Source: Alginatibacterium sediminis (GTDB taxonomy: Bacteria > Pseudomonadota > Gammaproteobacteria > Enterobacterales > Celerinatantimonadaceae). Taken from it: a DNA stretch of 64,000 nucleotides. How positions within the stretch are numbered: position 1 is the first letter of the stretch; each line of letters opens with the position of its first letter. The notes under the pieces are model-generated. The model ran no database searches. It was not told the DNA's origin and saw only the letters and a list, made by a program, of their open reading frames with translations. Position numbers and translations under genes: made by a program. The stretch covers positions 434,001-498,000 of the forward strand of contig NZ_RAQO01000008.1 of the NCBI RefSeq assembly GCF_003610775.1, read 5' to 3'. Of this stretch, positions 8,842-16,756 are shown piece by piece.

Positions 8842-9782
8842 TGACCGCTCTCCTGAGATTTGGCTTTATTATCGCGGCCTTGCTTCACCAAGCCGACAAA
8901 GAGTTCTTCCAATCGATTGGACTTATTACGCATACTTTTCACGGCAATACCTTGCTCTGTCAAAGCACTGAAAACCTGATTTAAGCTAGAACTCTTATCA
9001 ATATCAACTTCAATAGAACGCTCTGAGAGCAAACGAGATTTAAAGCCCTCGATATTCACGCTCTCAAGCGCTTGGTCAACATCCAAAATAAAAGTCTCGG
9101 TACTTAACTTACTTAACAGGGCTTTCATCGAGGTATTTTCGACCAACTCACCTTTATCGATAATTCCGATATTGCGGCATAGCATTTCCGCTTCTTCAAG
9201 ATAGTGCGTGGTGAGAATAATGGTAATACCTTCCGAGTTCAGCTGTTCTAAGTAGGACCACATAGATCGACGAAGTTCGATATCTACACCAGCCGTTGGT
9301 TCATCGAGAATAAGCAACTTGGGTTCATGCATTAAGGCCCTAGCAATCATCAATCGGCGTTTCATTCCTCCCGACAACTCACGTGCGCGAGCATTACGTT
9401 TGTCCCAAAGCTCAAGCTGACCTAAATATTTTTCTGCGCGTACTAGCGCTTCTTGGCGACTCACGCCATAGAAACCGGCTTGATTCACTACAATCTGCAT
9501 CAGGGTTTCGAATTGATTAAAATTGAATTCTTGTGGGACTAAGCCAACCATCGACTTGGCATCTTCGAGCTGCGTATTCAAATCGTAACCGAAAATTGAT
9601 ACTTCACCTTGTGATTTGTTAACCAAAGAGGTGATGATCCCAATGGCCGTCGACTTACCCGCACCATTGGGGCCAAGCAAAGCAAAAAAATCACCTTGTT
9701 GGACATCGAGGTCGATACCTTTTAAGGCTTCAACTCCGCTGGCGTAGGTTTTACGAAGGTTTCGTATCGACAGTGCTGGCAT
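8838..9782 (-). CDS. yadG: ABC exporter ATP-binding protein, YadG-like
   Basis: The ATPase subunit of the YadGH exporter, 314 residues. Walker A is GPNGAGKST, the signature is LSGGMKRRL, Walker B is LLILDEPTAG and the switch histidine is in TTHYLEEAE. A C-terminal extension of about 90 residues follows the ATPase core, as in other ABC-2 exporters. The start is set at the ATG at 9782 (MPALSIRNLRKTY), with AGGA upstream, rather than the more distant in-frame start at 9818. It leads a three-gene operon with yadH and the TrmB-like gene. Confidence 0.92.
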   Translation of the reverse strand: MPALSIRNLRKTYASGVEALKGIDLDVQQGDFFALLGPNGAGKSTAIGIITSLVNKSQGEVSIFGYDLNTQLEDAKSMVGLVPQEFNFNQFETLMQIVVNQAGFYGVSRQEALVRAEKYLGQLELWDKRNARARELSGGMKRRLMIARALMHEPKLLILDEPTAGVDIELRRSMWSYLEQLNSEGITIILTTHYLEEAEMLCRNIGIIDKGELVENTSMKALLSKLSTETFILDVDQALESVNIEGFKSRLLSERSIEVDIDKSSSLNQVFSALTEQGIAVKSMRNKSNRLEELFVGLVKQGRDNKAKSQESGQ

Positions 9783-9928
9783 AAATAGTCCTATCCTAAA
9801 TGTAAACCTACAACACAAATTACTGAATCGAACTCGTCACTAGCGTTGGTAATAAGCTCAACGTCTACATGATCAAAGTAGTTTCTATTCGGTCAAAACT
9901 GACCAATTATTTATGTCGTGGGAATATT

Positions 9929-9968
9929 AAAAAAACAAAACGCTTGTTCCTCTCGAAACAAACGCTTA
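9929..9968 (-). terminator. Rho-independent terminator after hpt
   Basis: Read on the minus strand, an 11-bp stem with two wobble pairs (arms at 9957-9967 and 9938-9948) is followed by a long T-rich tract (9930-9937). It lies 43 bases beyond the hpt stop codon and separates hpt from yadG. Confidence 0.8.
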
Positions 9969-10010
9969 CTGCATACTATTGCTCGGCCTTAGCCAAAGCT
10001 TTGGTAATGC

Positions 10011-10544
10011 TTAACGCTCGGTAGGAATAACTTTGCCTACAAAAGGTAGATTGCGATAGATTTGGTCAAAATCAAGGCCATAGCCTACAACAAATTCATC
10101 TGGGATTTCAAAACCAACATAATCAACCGGCACCTCAACTTCACGGCGAGATGGCTTATCAAGTAGAGTACAGATCGCTAGACTGTGTGGTTCACGAATT
10201 TCTAGCATTTCTCGCACTTTACTCAAGGTGTAGCCGGTATCGATAATGTCTTCTACGATTAGCACATCACAGTCACGGATATCATCGTCTAAATCCTTGA
10301 GTACTCGAACATCACGAGTACTTTCGGTTCCGCTTCCATAGCTTGACACCGTCATGAAATCTAAGGTCATGTTGCGATCAATTGCGCGAGCTAGATCCGA
10401 CATAAAAATAATAGATCCCCGCAGCAAGCCTACCAATACAAGCTTACGTTCACTGCTATATTCCGCAGTAATCTTTTTTCCAAGCTCTTGAACTTGCTGT
10501 GCTATCGCGTCAGCGCTGATCATTTCCTCAATACGATGTTTCAT
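10011..10544 (-). CDS. hpt: Hypoxanthine phosphoribosyltransferase
   Basis: Hpt salvages hypoxanthine (and guanine) to IMP (GMP) using phosphoribosyl pyrophosphate. The PRPP-binding motif [14 protein letters not shown] is intact, with [12 protein letters not shown] earlier and [16 protein letters not shown] near the C terminus. Length is 177 residues (E. coli 178). It is transcribed alone with its own terminator, divergent from a HapR/LuxR-type regulator gene. This hpt/regulator pairing is known from Vibrio. Confidence 0.96.
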   Translation of the reverse strand: MKHRIEEMISADAIAQQVQELGKKITAEYSSERKLVLVGLLRGSIIFMSDLARAIDRNMTLDFMTVSSYGSGTESTRDVRVLKDLDDDIRDCDVLIVEDIIDTGYTLSKVREMLEIREPHSLAICTLLDKPSRREVEVPVDYVGFEIPDEFVVGYGLDFDQIYRNLPFVGKVIPTER

Positions 10545-10697
10545 TCTTTACTCTCTAAAATTATGAATTATTGACAGAGGTCACAATAACCAACGCAATA
10601 TTTCGAATAAACATAACTAAATTGTAATTAAAGCTATCAATTAGTTGATGATATCTTGGTTAATAGCCTAATATCGATATATCTAATAGAAGTGCTG

Positions 10698-10736
10698 AAG
10701 CCCCGGAAGCCGCAGTTTACCGCTACTGCAGGGCTT
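10698..10736 (+). other. Stem-loop in the leader of the LuxR-type gene
   Basis: Arms AAGCCC (10698-10703) and GGGCTT (10731-10736) enclose a second pairing, GCAGT (10712-10716) with ACTGC (10725-10729). It has no T-run and is not a terminator. It lies 53-92 bases upstream of the regulator's start codon, within its likely 5' untranslated region. Function unknown; regulation at the RNA level is possible. Confidence 0.4.
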
Positions 10737-10789
10737 ATAGATGTACCTTCAGCTACCTTCACCGATGCGGAAAAGGGATTTGCTTTTAT

Positions 10790-11392
10790 ATGACAAACAA
10801 GACAAAGCGTAGAACCAGACTTTCTCCAGATGCTCGCAAAGCACAACTGCTAAACAATGCGGTTGAGGTCTTTGCCCACCGTGGTATCGGACGAGCCGGT
10901 CACGCAGATATTGCTATTTTAGCAGAAGTCTCGGTTGCAACAATATTCAATTACTTTAATACTCGTGAAGATCTGGTCAACGAAGTATTAAATGAAGTCG
11001 AAAAACAGATTATATCAATTACCGAGCAATCTTACGCTATAGAAGGGTCAGCTTTCGAGAAAATGATTCAGCATCAAAATGCATTAATTGATGCCGCTTA
11101 TGATGTCCCGGATTTAATTCATATTTACTTGGAGTGGAGTGCGTCAGTTCGCGAAGACGTTTGGCCACGTTATACCAAGCTGATTACAAAAATAAACGAA
11201 TCTGTACAAAGCAACATAGCCTTTGGATTAAAACAATCAGAGATCAAAACCACTCTTAACGAAGCAAGTGCTGCAATTGTAGTTAATGGGGCGCTTTATT
11301 TAGCTGTACAACATATCAGTAACCCTGAACAACCGAGTCGTGAAACTGTAAAAGCAACCATTCACAGTTATTTACAAGCACAATTTCAATAG
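10790..11392 (+). CDS. TetR-family quorum-sensing regulator, LuxR/HapR type
   Basis: A 200-residue TetR-family regulator that matches the Vibrio LuxR/HapR/SmcR/OpaR group across its DNA-binding domain: RTRLSPDARKAQLL, then EVFAHRGIGRAGHADIA, then VSVATIFNYFNTREDLVNEVLN. The ligand/dimer domain is recognisable but more diverged (LEWSASVREDVWP is shared with HapR). In vibrios these proteins are master regulators of the high-cell-density state and their mRNAs are targets of Qrr small RNAs. The neighbouring hpt supports orthology. Whether a LuxO/Qrr cascade exists here cannot be seen in the window. Confidence 0.88.
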   Translation: MTNKTKRRTRLSPDARKAQLLNNAVEVFAHRGIGRAGHADIAILAEVSVATIFNYFNTREDLVNEVLNEVEKQIISITEQSYAIEGSAFEKMIQHQNALIDAAYDVPDLIHIYLEWSASVREDVWPRYTKLITKINESVQSNIAFGLKQSEIKTTLNEASAAIVVNGALYLAVQHISNPEQPSRETVKATIHSYLQAQFQ

Positions 11393-11405
11393 TAATAGAC
11401 CTCAA

Positions 11406-11437
11406 GCTTACGTTATAGATGAACCTAGAACGTAAGC
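11406..11437. terminator. Hairpin between converging genes
   Basis: Perfect 9-bp inverted repeat, GCTTACGTT at 11406-11414 and AACGTAAGC at 11429-11437, with a 14-base loop, between the LuxR-type gene and the end of mpl. The downstream T-run is poor in both directions, so terminator activity is likely but not certain. Confidence 0.5.
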
Positions 11438-11447
11438 GAAACTTTGC

Positions 11448-12806
11448 TTAAGAGCTTCGTGCTTTTAAGCGTTGTTCTAATTGTTTGTGAATACCCGAAA
11501 AACCACCATTGCTCATCACGACGACCACGGTTTTACCTGACACTGCGGTACTACAGCTTTGAACAATACTTTCAATATCAGCAAACAAGGCAATATTATT
11601 GTACTGCTCGGCAATCGCTTGCAGACTATCACTGCTCTGTGTCCCTTCAAACAACAAGACCTGATCAGCTAATTGTAAGCTCGGCCCTAATAAGGGCGCG
11701 TGAGCACCCATCCGCATAGAATTTGAACGCGCTTCAAGTACAACCACTATTTTTTGCTCTGGGTCTTGTGCTTTTAACCCTTTCAACGTGGTTTCGATAG
11801 CACTTGGATGGTGGGCAAAGTCATCGTATAAACTAAGTTCATTGTCTTGATATAAGAGCTCTAGACGACGCTTAGGCGATGTAAATCTAGCTAAGCTTTC
11901 GATGGCAAGTTGCGGCAAAATTCCTACGTGACGGGCGGCTGCAATTGCCATTATCGCGTTTTTTAAATTGTGCTCGCCAATTAAGGACCAATTAACAATA
12001 CCTTGGCTTTTCCCTTCGAAATACACTTCAAACTCTGAGCTATCTGCTTTTATTTTGCTCCAGCTCCATTGTGCACTCTCGCCACTTCGTTCAAGTTCAC
12101 TCCAGCAGCCCATTTGTAAAACACGTTCAATGGCCGGTTCATCAAGCGGTGCGATAACGCGACCAGTGCTAGGAATAGTGCGCATTAGATGATGAAACTG
12201 TCGCTCTATGGCTGCTAAGTCATCAAAAATATCGGCGTGATCAAATTCCAGATTATTCAACACTAAGGTTCTTGGTTGGTAATGAACAAATTTGGAGCGT
12301 TTATCGAAAAAGGCGCTGTCGTACTCATCAGCTTCTACGACAAAAAATGGCGTTGAGCCAAGGCGAGCCGAAACACCGAAGTTTTGCGGAATACCACCAA
12401 TCAGAAAGCCTGGAGACAAACCGTTGGCTTCAAGGATCCACGCCAAAATGCTTGCTGTGCTTGTTTTTCCATGAGTACCAGCGACCGCGAGAACCCAGCG
12501 GTCTTGTAGTAAATGTTCTCGCAGCCATTGTGGACCACTACAATACCTTAAACCATGATCAAGTACGTGCTCAACACAGGGGTTTCCTCGGCTCATTGCG
12601 TTGCCGATGACGACTAAATCTGGCTTGATATCGAGCTGACTAGGATCATAACCTTCGATTAGTTCGATGCCTTGCTCTTGCAGCTGAGTACTCATTGGCG
12701 GATATACGTGTTGATCGCTACCGCTGACCTGATGACCAAGTTGCCGCGCGAGTAACGCGAGACCGCCCATAAAGGTACCGCAGATGCCGAGTATGTGTAT
12801 ATGCAT
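11448..12806 (-). CDS. mpl: UDP-N-acetylmuramate:murein tripeptide ligase Mpl
   Basis: Mpl attaches recycled tripeptide (L-Ala-gamma-D-Glu-meso-DAP) directly to UDP-MurNAc, salvaging peptidoglycan. It is a 452-residue Mur ligase (E. coli 457). The N terminus HIHILGICGTFMGG is diagnostic for Mpl, and the ATP-binding loop is GTHGKTST. EADEYDSAFFDKRSK and DDFAHHPSAI are also family blocks. The ATG at 12806 is chosen because it gives the normal MHIHILG start; an in-frame start 12 codons upstream adds an unlikely extension. Confidence 0.96.
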   Translation of the reverse strand: MHIHILGICGTFMGGLALLARQLGHQVSGSDQHVYPPMSTQLQEQGIELIEGYDPSQLDIKPDLVVIGNAMSRGNPCVEHVLDHGLRYCSGPQWLREHLLQDRWVLAVAGTHGKTSTASILAWILEANGLSPGFLIGGIPQNFGVSARLGSTPFFVVEADEYDSAFFDKRSKFVHYQPRTLVLNNLEFDHADIFDDLAAIERQFHHLMRTIPSTGRVIAPLDEPAIERVLQMGCWSELERSGESAQWSWSKIKADSSEFEVYFEGKSQGIVNWSLIGEHNLKNAIMAIAAARHVGILPQLAIESLARFTSPKRRLELLYQDNELSLYDDFAHHPSAIETTLKGLKAQDPEQKIVVVLEARSNSMRMGAHAPLLGPSLQLADQVLLFEGTQSSDSLQAIAEQYNNIALFADIESIVQSCSTAVSGKTVVVVMSNGGFSGIHKQLEQRLKARSS

Positions 12807-12882
12807 AGAAATAATTTGCCTTGCGATGTTCAGCTGTATCAATACAGCTAAGTGACTAATTCAAATCGCGATTCTAGCATGT

Positions 12883-13203
12883 CTAAGGCCTAGGAGAATC
12901 GACCTCAACAAATATTTCTTGGCCTTGGTGACGATATGGGCGATACCATTGCAACCCACATTGATATACCGCGTTGTGACCCGGTCCGATGACACAACCT
13001 ATAGGTAAACTATAAACCCAATTCAGTGCCTGCTGTTGACGACGGTACTCTTGCCATTGCAGATCTGCAACAAGCTCGCGTTTGAGTGCAAACACATCAA
13101 CTAGATCGGGATCAGAGCTTTTTTGCACGACAATTTTGCCAGCGTGCGCTAGGCTACTAGACATAACCAACATTAAAGTCACCACGGGGATGATTGTTTT
13201 CAT
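12883..13203 (-). CDS. Small secreted protein of unknown function
   Basis: A 106-residue protein with a clear signal peptide that ends AHA, with predicted cleavage after residue 21. The mature part is about 85 residues with two cysteines (C70 and C82) that could form a disulfide. It ends in an aromatic YQCGLQWYRPYRHQGQEIFVEV motif region, a style seen in several small periplasmic proteins. I do not recognise a named family with confidence. It diverges from a Kazal-like lipoprotein gene, with 37 bases between the two start codons. Confidence 0.72.
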   Translation of the reverse strand: MKTIIPVVTLMLVMSSSLAHAGKIVVQKSSDPDLVDVFALKRELVADLQWQEYRRQQQALNWVYSLPIGCVIGPGHNAVYQCGLQWYRPYRHQGQEIFVEVDSPRP

Positions 13204-13240
13204 AAATCGAATCCTCTATTGCATTCTAGGAGCAAATTTC

Positions 13241-13510
13241 ATGTCTATATCAAAAGGTCTTTTAACGAGTCTAACCTTTAGTGCGGTATTCGCGCTGAGC
13301 GCTTGTAGTACCCAAGAACCTATGCAAGATAAAGCAGCGCCAAGTAGTGCAGAGATCATTGTCTGCCCTAGTGAACGACCAGAAATGTGCACCATGGAAT
13401 ATGCACCAGTCTGCGCTAACGTCGATGGCAACCGCGAAGAATTTGCCAATGGTTGTGGTGCTTGTAGCAATCCCGATGTTGAATCTTACACACCCGGAGC
13501 TTGTGAATAA
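13241..13510 (+). CDS. Small Kazal-like lipoprotein
   Basis: An 89-residue lipoprotein. The start is the ATG at 13241, preceded by AGGAG; a longer frame beginning at 13082 has no such support and runs through the divergent gene. The signal peptide ends in lipobox LSAC with the lipidated C22. The mature part has six cysteines (C42, C50, C58, C72, C75, C88), with the Kazal phrase EYAPVC and an aromatic three residues before the fourth cysteine (F68-x3-C72). Kazal domains inhibit serine proteases in animals and occur in small bacterial lipoproteins, where the target is mostly unknown. Protease inhibition here is inference. Confidence 0.8.
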   Translation: MSISKGLLTSLTFSAVFALSACSTQEPMQDKAAPSSAEIIVCPSERPEMCTMEYAPVCANVDGNREEFANGCGACSNPDVESYTPGACE

Positions 13511-13530
13511 CAAGCGCGGTCAAGCAAAAC

Positions 13531-13555
13531 AGGCTTCTTTGTGAAGCCTTTTTTA
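13531..13555 (+). terminator. Rho-independent terminator after the Kazal-like gene
   Basis: Stem AGGCTTC (13531-13537) with GAAGCCT (13543-13549), 5-base loop, followed by TTTTTA. It lies 20 bases after the stop codon. Confidence 0.88.
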
Positions 13556-13670
13556 TTTCTATACAATTTTACACAATAAAACTTGTCTTGATTGTTACTA
13601 AATTGTTATAACTGTTTATCAGGTCAGACCTGATCATAAATATCGCAATTTCACAGGACAAGGAAATCCA

Positions 13671-14213
13671 ATGAGAGCACTACTTCTTATTATGGCAATG
13701 TTGCCGTTATTCGCCAATGCTTTGGCAATCACCACTGGCGCTAAACTACCCACAATTCAAGTCAATTCGTCAGGCTTTATCACCGTTGTTAATGACGAAA
13801 TTCAATACCAAGCTTGGGATAGTAACAGTCTAAACGGCAAAGTTTACCTGATCCAAGCCATGGCAGGCCGCACCAGCGCTAAAGAAATCAATGCCCCTAT
13901 GATTGAAGCGGTTAAACAAGCCAAATTATCGAGTGACCAATACCAAACAGTAACGATTGTGAATACTAGTGATGCAGTATTCGGAACCAGTGGATTTGTG
14001 AAATCAAAGCTCAAAAACAATGCTAAGGACTTTCCAAACGCAGCATTTATTCAAGATGATAAAGGGCAAGTTACAAAAAAATGGAAGTTAGCTAAGAAAT
14101 CGAATGCGATCATTCTATTAGACAAGCAAGGGAATGTACTGTTTGCTAAAGATGGTGCGTTGAATGCTCAAGAGATTGAAGAAGTAATGTCACTGATCAA
14201 AAGCAACATATAA
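13671..14213 (+). CDS. ytfJ: YtfJ-family periplasmic protein
   Basis: A 180-residue exported protein similar along its length to E. coli YtfJ. The signal peptide ends FANALA. Shared blocks are AGRTSAKEINAPMIEA, TVTIVNTSDAVFG, and the C-terminal LLDKQGNVLFAKDGAL. The fold is thioredoxin-like but the redox CxxC pair is absent, so a redox role is not expected. The function of YtfJ is not established. The gene stands alone between two terminator-like hairpins. Confidence 0.9.
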   Translation: MRALLLIMAMLPLFANALAITTGAKLPTIQVNSSGFITVVNDEIQYQAWDSNSLNGKVYLIQAMAGRTSAKEINAPMIEAVKQAKLSSDQYQTVTIVNTSDAVFGTSGFVKSKLKNNAKDFPNAAFIQDDKGQVTKKWKLAKKSNAIILLDKQGNVLFAKDGALNAQEIEEVMSLIKSNI

Positions 14214-14221
14214 CGAAAACC

Positions 14222-14254
14222 CATGTTTGAGTAGCTTAGTTCTACTCAAACATG
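14222..14254. terminator. Perfect 13-bp inverted repeat after ytfJ
   Basis: CATGTTTGAGTAG (14222-14234) and CTACTCAAACATG (14242-14254) flank a 7-base loop. On the plus strand it follows ytfJ by 8 bases. On the minus strand it includes the stop codon of the 33-codon ORF and is followed by a short T-containing tract (GGTTTTCG). It probably terminates both genes. Confidence 0.65.
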
Positions 14255-14343
14255 CTGAGTAACACGATTAAAGTCACAACGTATGCACTAACTAACCACA
14301 TTAAACTTGGATGGCGCTTACGCCAGCGTAACAAGCTTTTCAT
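14242..14343 (-). CDS. Candidate 33-residue single-pass membrane protein
   Basis: A short minus-strand ORF, ATG at 14343-14341 to TAG at 14244-14242. The product starts MKSLLRWRKRHPSL, a basic stretch, and continues with an uninterrupted hydrophobic segment (MWLVSAYVVTLIVLLSMF) long enough to cross the membrane once, ending in Glu. The positive N terminus predicts N-in topology. AAGGG and GCGG lie just upstream as possible ribosome sites, and its end coincides with a 13-bp hairpin. No family is recognised. The organisation looks like a real small gene, but expression is unproven. Confidence 0.5.
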   Translation of the reverse strand: MKSLLRWRKRHPSLMWLVSAYVVTLIVLLSMFE

Positions 14344-14557
14344 CCGCTTATACCCTTAAAGTAGCAATAGCTATAATTTAACATTTGAAGTTAATTTTTC
14401 AACGTATATTTAACTTATTTTACATATAGAACCACTTCAATGTCTTGCTGCAACCACAATTTTTTTTCATACAAGCGCATAAGTCGAAGCACTTGACTAT
14501 CAAATCAACAACTAGCTTTGTATGATAGTTAAACACGCGCTTTGAAATGGAACAGCA

Positions 14558-15385
14558 ATGGGCAACTCATCTCTCACACATCCAACGACTAGCAATTTGA
14601 ACAATGCAAAGTCTGACCTAGCTAAATTAGCGAAACGCTTTGGTTTGGATGCAAAGATTGCTCAATCAAAATCTGAAAAGAACCTATTTCAGCGCGCCAA
14701 AACCCATTCTCTTTTCGCTGAAACATTGCGCCAAGATAACCTAGAGAACATAGTAGAGCATGCTTTTAAAGACTGCAGTGTAGATCAAGTAAGCGAATCA
14801 TTAGACCCCGATTGGATCAATGCCTTTTGGAGCATGGCTGCACAAGTCCATAATCCTAAGATGCAGTCTCTGTGGGGAAAAATACTAAGTATGGAGATTG
14901 CAAACCCCGCTAGTTTTTCAGTCAAATCACTAAGCGTGCTTAAACTGCTAACGCAGCGTGAAGCGAGTACCTTCCAACACGCCTGTGACTTAAGCTCTGT
15001 CATTGGCGCAGACAATAATCACAAAGTCATTGTGGCTGCGCATCGTCCCAGTGCCAAATTTGGCTTAAGTCGGGCCCTTGTTTCTAAACTAAAGCTCGGC
15101 CAATATCGACTTAGCTATCATCAAATATTACAGTTAGCTGATCTTGGTTTGTTGTATGAAAGAGAACTTGAGAGCAGCATTAACGACGGTGAAATTCGAA
15201 TTCATCAAGGCGACTTATTATATCAACTACGCCCCCGACAACGGCATTGTAAACTCAGTTACTATCGATTTACTCCAGTAGGCGATGAGCTCGCAGCTCT
15301 AATTAAGGCTAGCCCACATACGGAGTACCGAAGTGCCTTTGCGCAAATGCTAGGACACTTTTTCGAGGTGGACAGCCAGACATAA
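14558..15385 (+). CDS. TIGR03899/DUF2806-like protein of unknown function
   Basis: A 275-residue soluble protein. The central region, DPDWINAFWSMAAQVHNPKMQSLWGKIL at about residues 88-115, matches the conserved core of the DUF2806/TIGR03899 group found in Vibrio, Shewanella and relatives. There is no signal peptide and no transmembrane segment. The first 40 residues are Asn/Lys-rich. No biochemical role is known to me. The ATG has GGAAC upstream. It is monocistronic, convergent with cysG, with 34 bases between the two stop codons. Confidence 0.75.
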   Translation: MGNSSLTHPTTSNLNNAKSDLAKLAKRFGLDAKIAQSKSEKNLFQRAKTHSLFAETLRQDNLENIVEHAFKDCSVDQVSESLDPDWINAFWSMAAQVHNPKMQSLWGKILSMEIANPASFSVKSLSVLKLLTQREASTFQHACDLSSVIGADNNHKVIVAAHRPSAKFGLSRALVSKLKLGQYRLSYHQILQLADLGLLYERELESSINDGEIRIHQGDLLYQLRPRQRHCKLSYYRFTPVGDELAALIKASPHTEYRSAFAQMLGHFFEVDSQT

Positions 15386-15419
15386 ACATCAGTGCGAGTT
15401 GTTGAGGCCTCAAATAGTC

Positions 15420-16655
15420 CTAGGCTTGTTGATACCAATCAAGGTCCTGCTGCAAACTGACGACTTCGCCAATAATCAACAAGGCCGGTGATTCAGCATG
15501 CTTGGCTAGCTCATCTAGTCCCTCTAATACACCAAGGCTAACCCGTTGATCTATTCGAGTTCCTCGCTCAACGATGGCAATTGGTGTTTGTGGGTCTCGC
15601 CCATGTTCTATTAATGCTTTTTGAATGGTTGGTGCCTGTAAACGCCCCATATAAACCACCAAGGTCTGTTGATCAAACGCGTAACGGCTCCAATCTATTT
15701 CACTTCCATCTTTTTTAGGATGGCCGGTCACAAAACTAACTGATTGAGCATAGTCCCGGTGTGTTAAGGGGATCCCAGCATAGCTTGAACAGCCTGAAGC
15801 TGCCGTTATTCCTGGTACAACTTGGAAGCTAATTCCTTCACTTATCAACTCTTGTAGTTCTTCTCCACCGCGACCAAAGATAAAGTTATCACCACCTTTA
15901 AGTCGAAGTACTTTTTGCCCTTGCTTGGCAAAATCCACCAGCAAGGCGTTAATGTCCTGCTGTTGAACACTATGGAAGCCGGCATTTTTACCAACGCTAT
16001 AGCACAGTGTTTGGCTAGGGATTAACGCAACAATTTCATTCGAGACCAGGCGGTCAAACACCACCACATCAGCTTGTTGCAGCATTTGATAAGCGGCAAT
16101 AGTTAACAATTCAGGTGCACCGGGACCGGCTCCAACCAACGCAACTTCACCAGGTTTAAGCGTTGATGTCCCAATGTTAGTTTGCGGTGCAGTCGCTTGA
16201 GCTTCATCATCTTTAATAAGACGACTAATACGGTTGATGAAGCGCTTTGCTTTTCCCGGCAAACTTAAGCCACTAGATACGGCTAACGTTAATCCTGATA
16301 CTTCTTCCATAGCAGGCAGTAAAAAATCAGATCTCGCATCATCACCGGCAATATGCACCGCTTTACCTAGGGCTTTAGCGCTCTCGTACAAGCGATCAAT
16401 TTGAGACTGGTCTTCCAATGCAAGGACGATGTAATCAAATTGCTTCAAACTGTCTGATTCTAGATTTAAGCTGGCTGCTTTAAGTTTTTTGGTGCGAAGC
16501 ATTGCTTCGATTTGGGCATCCGGTGCGCTCATGGCTACACTCACGTCTAAGTCGGCGCGTAACAAAAGCTTAAGCTTACGCATGGCTCGGTTACCCTCAC
16601 CAACAACCAATATTTGGCGTGACGCCATATTCCAAAATAGCGGAAAGAACTTCAT
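15420..16655 (-). CDS. cysG: Siroheme synthase CysG, short N-terminal domain
   Basis: CysG makes siroheme, the cofactor of sulfite reductase, in three steps: uroporphyrinogen III methylation, dehydrogenation and iron chelation. The methyltransferase half (about 170-411) is complete: VGAGPGAPELLT, LKGGDNFIFGRGGEE, VPGITAASGC, GIPLTHRDYAQSV. The dehydrogenase/chelatase half is only about 165 residues, about 45 fewer than in E. coli. The helical dimerisation segment is missing and the NAD motif reads VGEGNRAMRK instead of VGGGDVAERK. An acidic pair remains in AGDDARSDFLLPA. It lies downstream of cysH, separated by a terminator-like hairpin. Confidence 0.88.
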   Translation of the reverse strand: MKFFPLFWNMASRQILVVGEGNRAMRKLKLLLRADLDVSVAMSAPDAQIEAMLRTKKLKAASLNLESDSLKQFDYIVLALEDQSQIDRLYESAKALGKAVHIAGDDARSDFLLPAMEEVSGLTLAVSSGLSLPGKAKRFINRISRLIKDDEAQATAPQTNIGTSTLKPGEVALVGAGPGAPELLTIAAYQMLQQADVVVFDRLVSNEIVALIPSQTLCYSVGKNAGFHSVQQQDINALLVDFAKQGQKVLRLKGGDNFIFGRGGEELQELISEGISFQVVPGITAASGCSSYAGIPLTHRDYAQSVSFVTGHPKKDGSEIDWSRYAFDQQTLVVYMGRLQAPTIQKALIEHGRDPQTPIAIVERGTRIDQRVSLGVLEGLDELAKHAESPALLIIGEVVSLQQDLDWYQQA

Positions 16656-16676
16656 CCCTATACTCCATTACAGCAA

Positions 16677-16701
16677 GAAAAAAGGAAGCCTTTGGCTTCC
16701 T
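16677..16701 (-). terminator. Terminator-like hairpin between cysH and cysG
   Basis: On the minus strand, GGAAGCC (16700-16694) and GGCTTCC (16690-16684) with a 3-base loop are followed by TTTTTTC. It lies 22 bases ahead of the cysG start codon, so it could end the cysJIH transcript or reduce cysG expression by partial termination. Confidence 0.75.
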
Positions 16702-16756
16702 ATTTATGGCGCATCAAGCGTTGATAGATAACATCATATCAGAACCACCAGCTTTA

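Noticed and set aside
9819-10010. Carbonic anhydrase gene (can) expected next to hpt by E. coli synteny
   Set aside because: No ORF is present between yadG and hpt; the gap holds only the hpt terminator.
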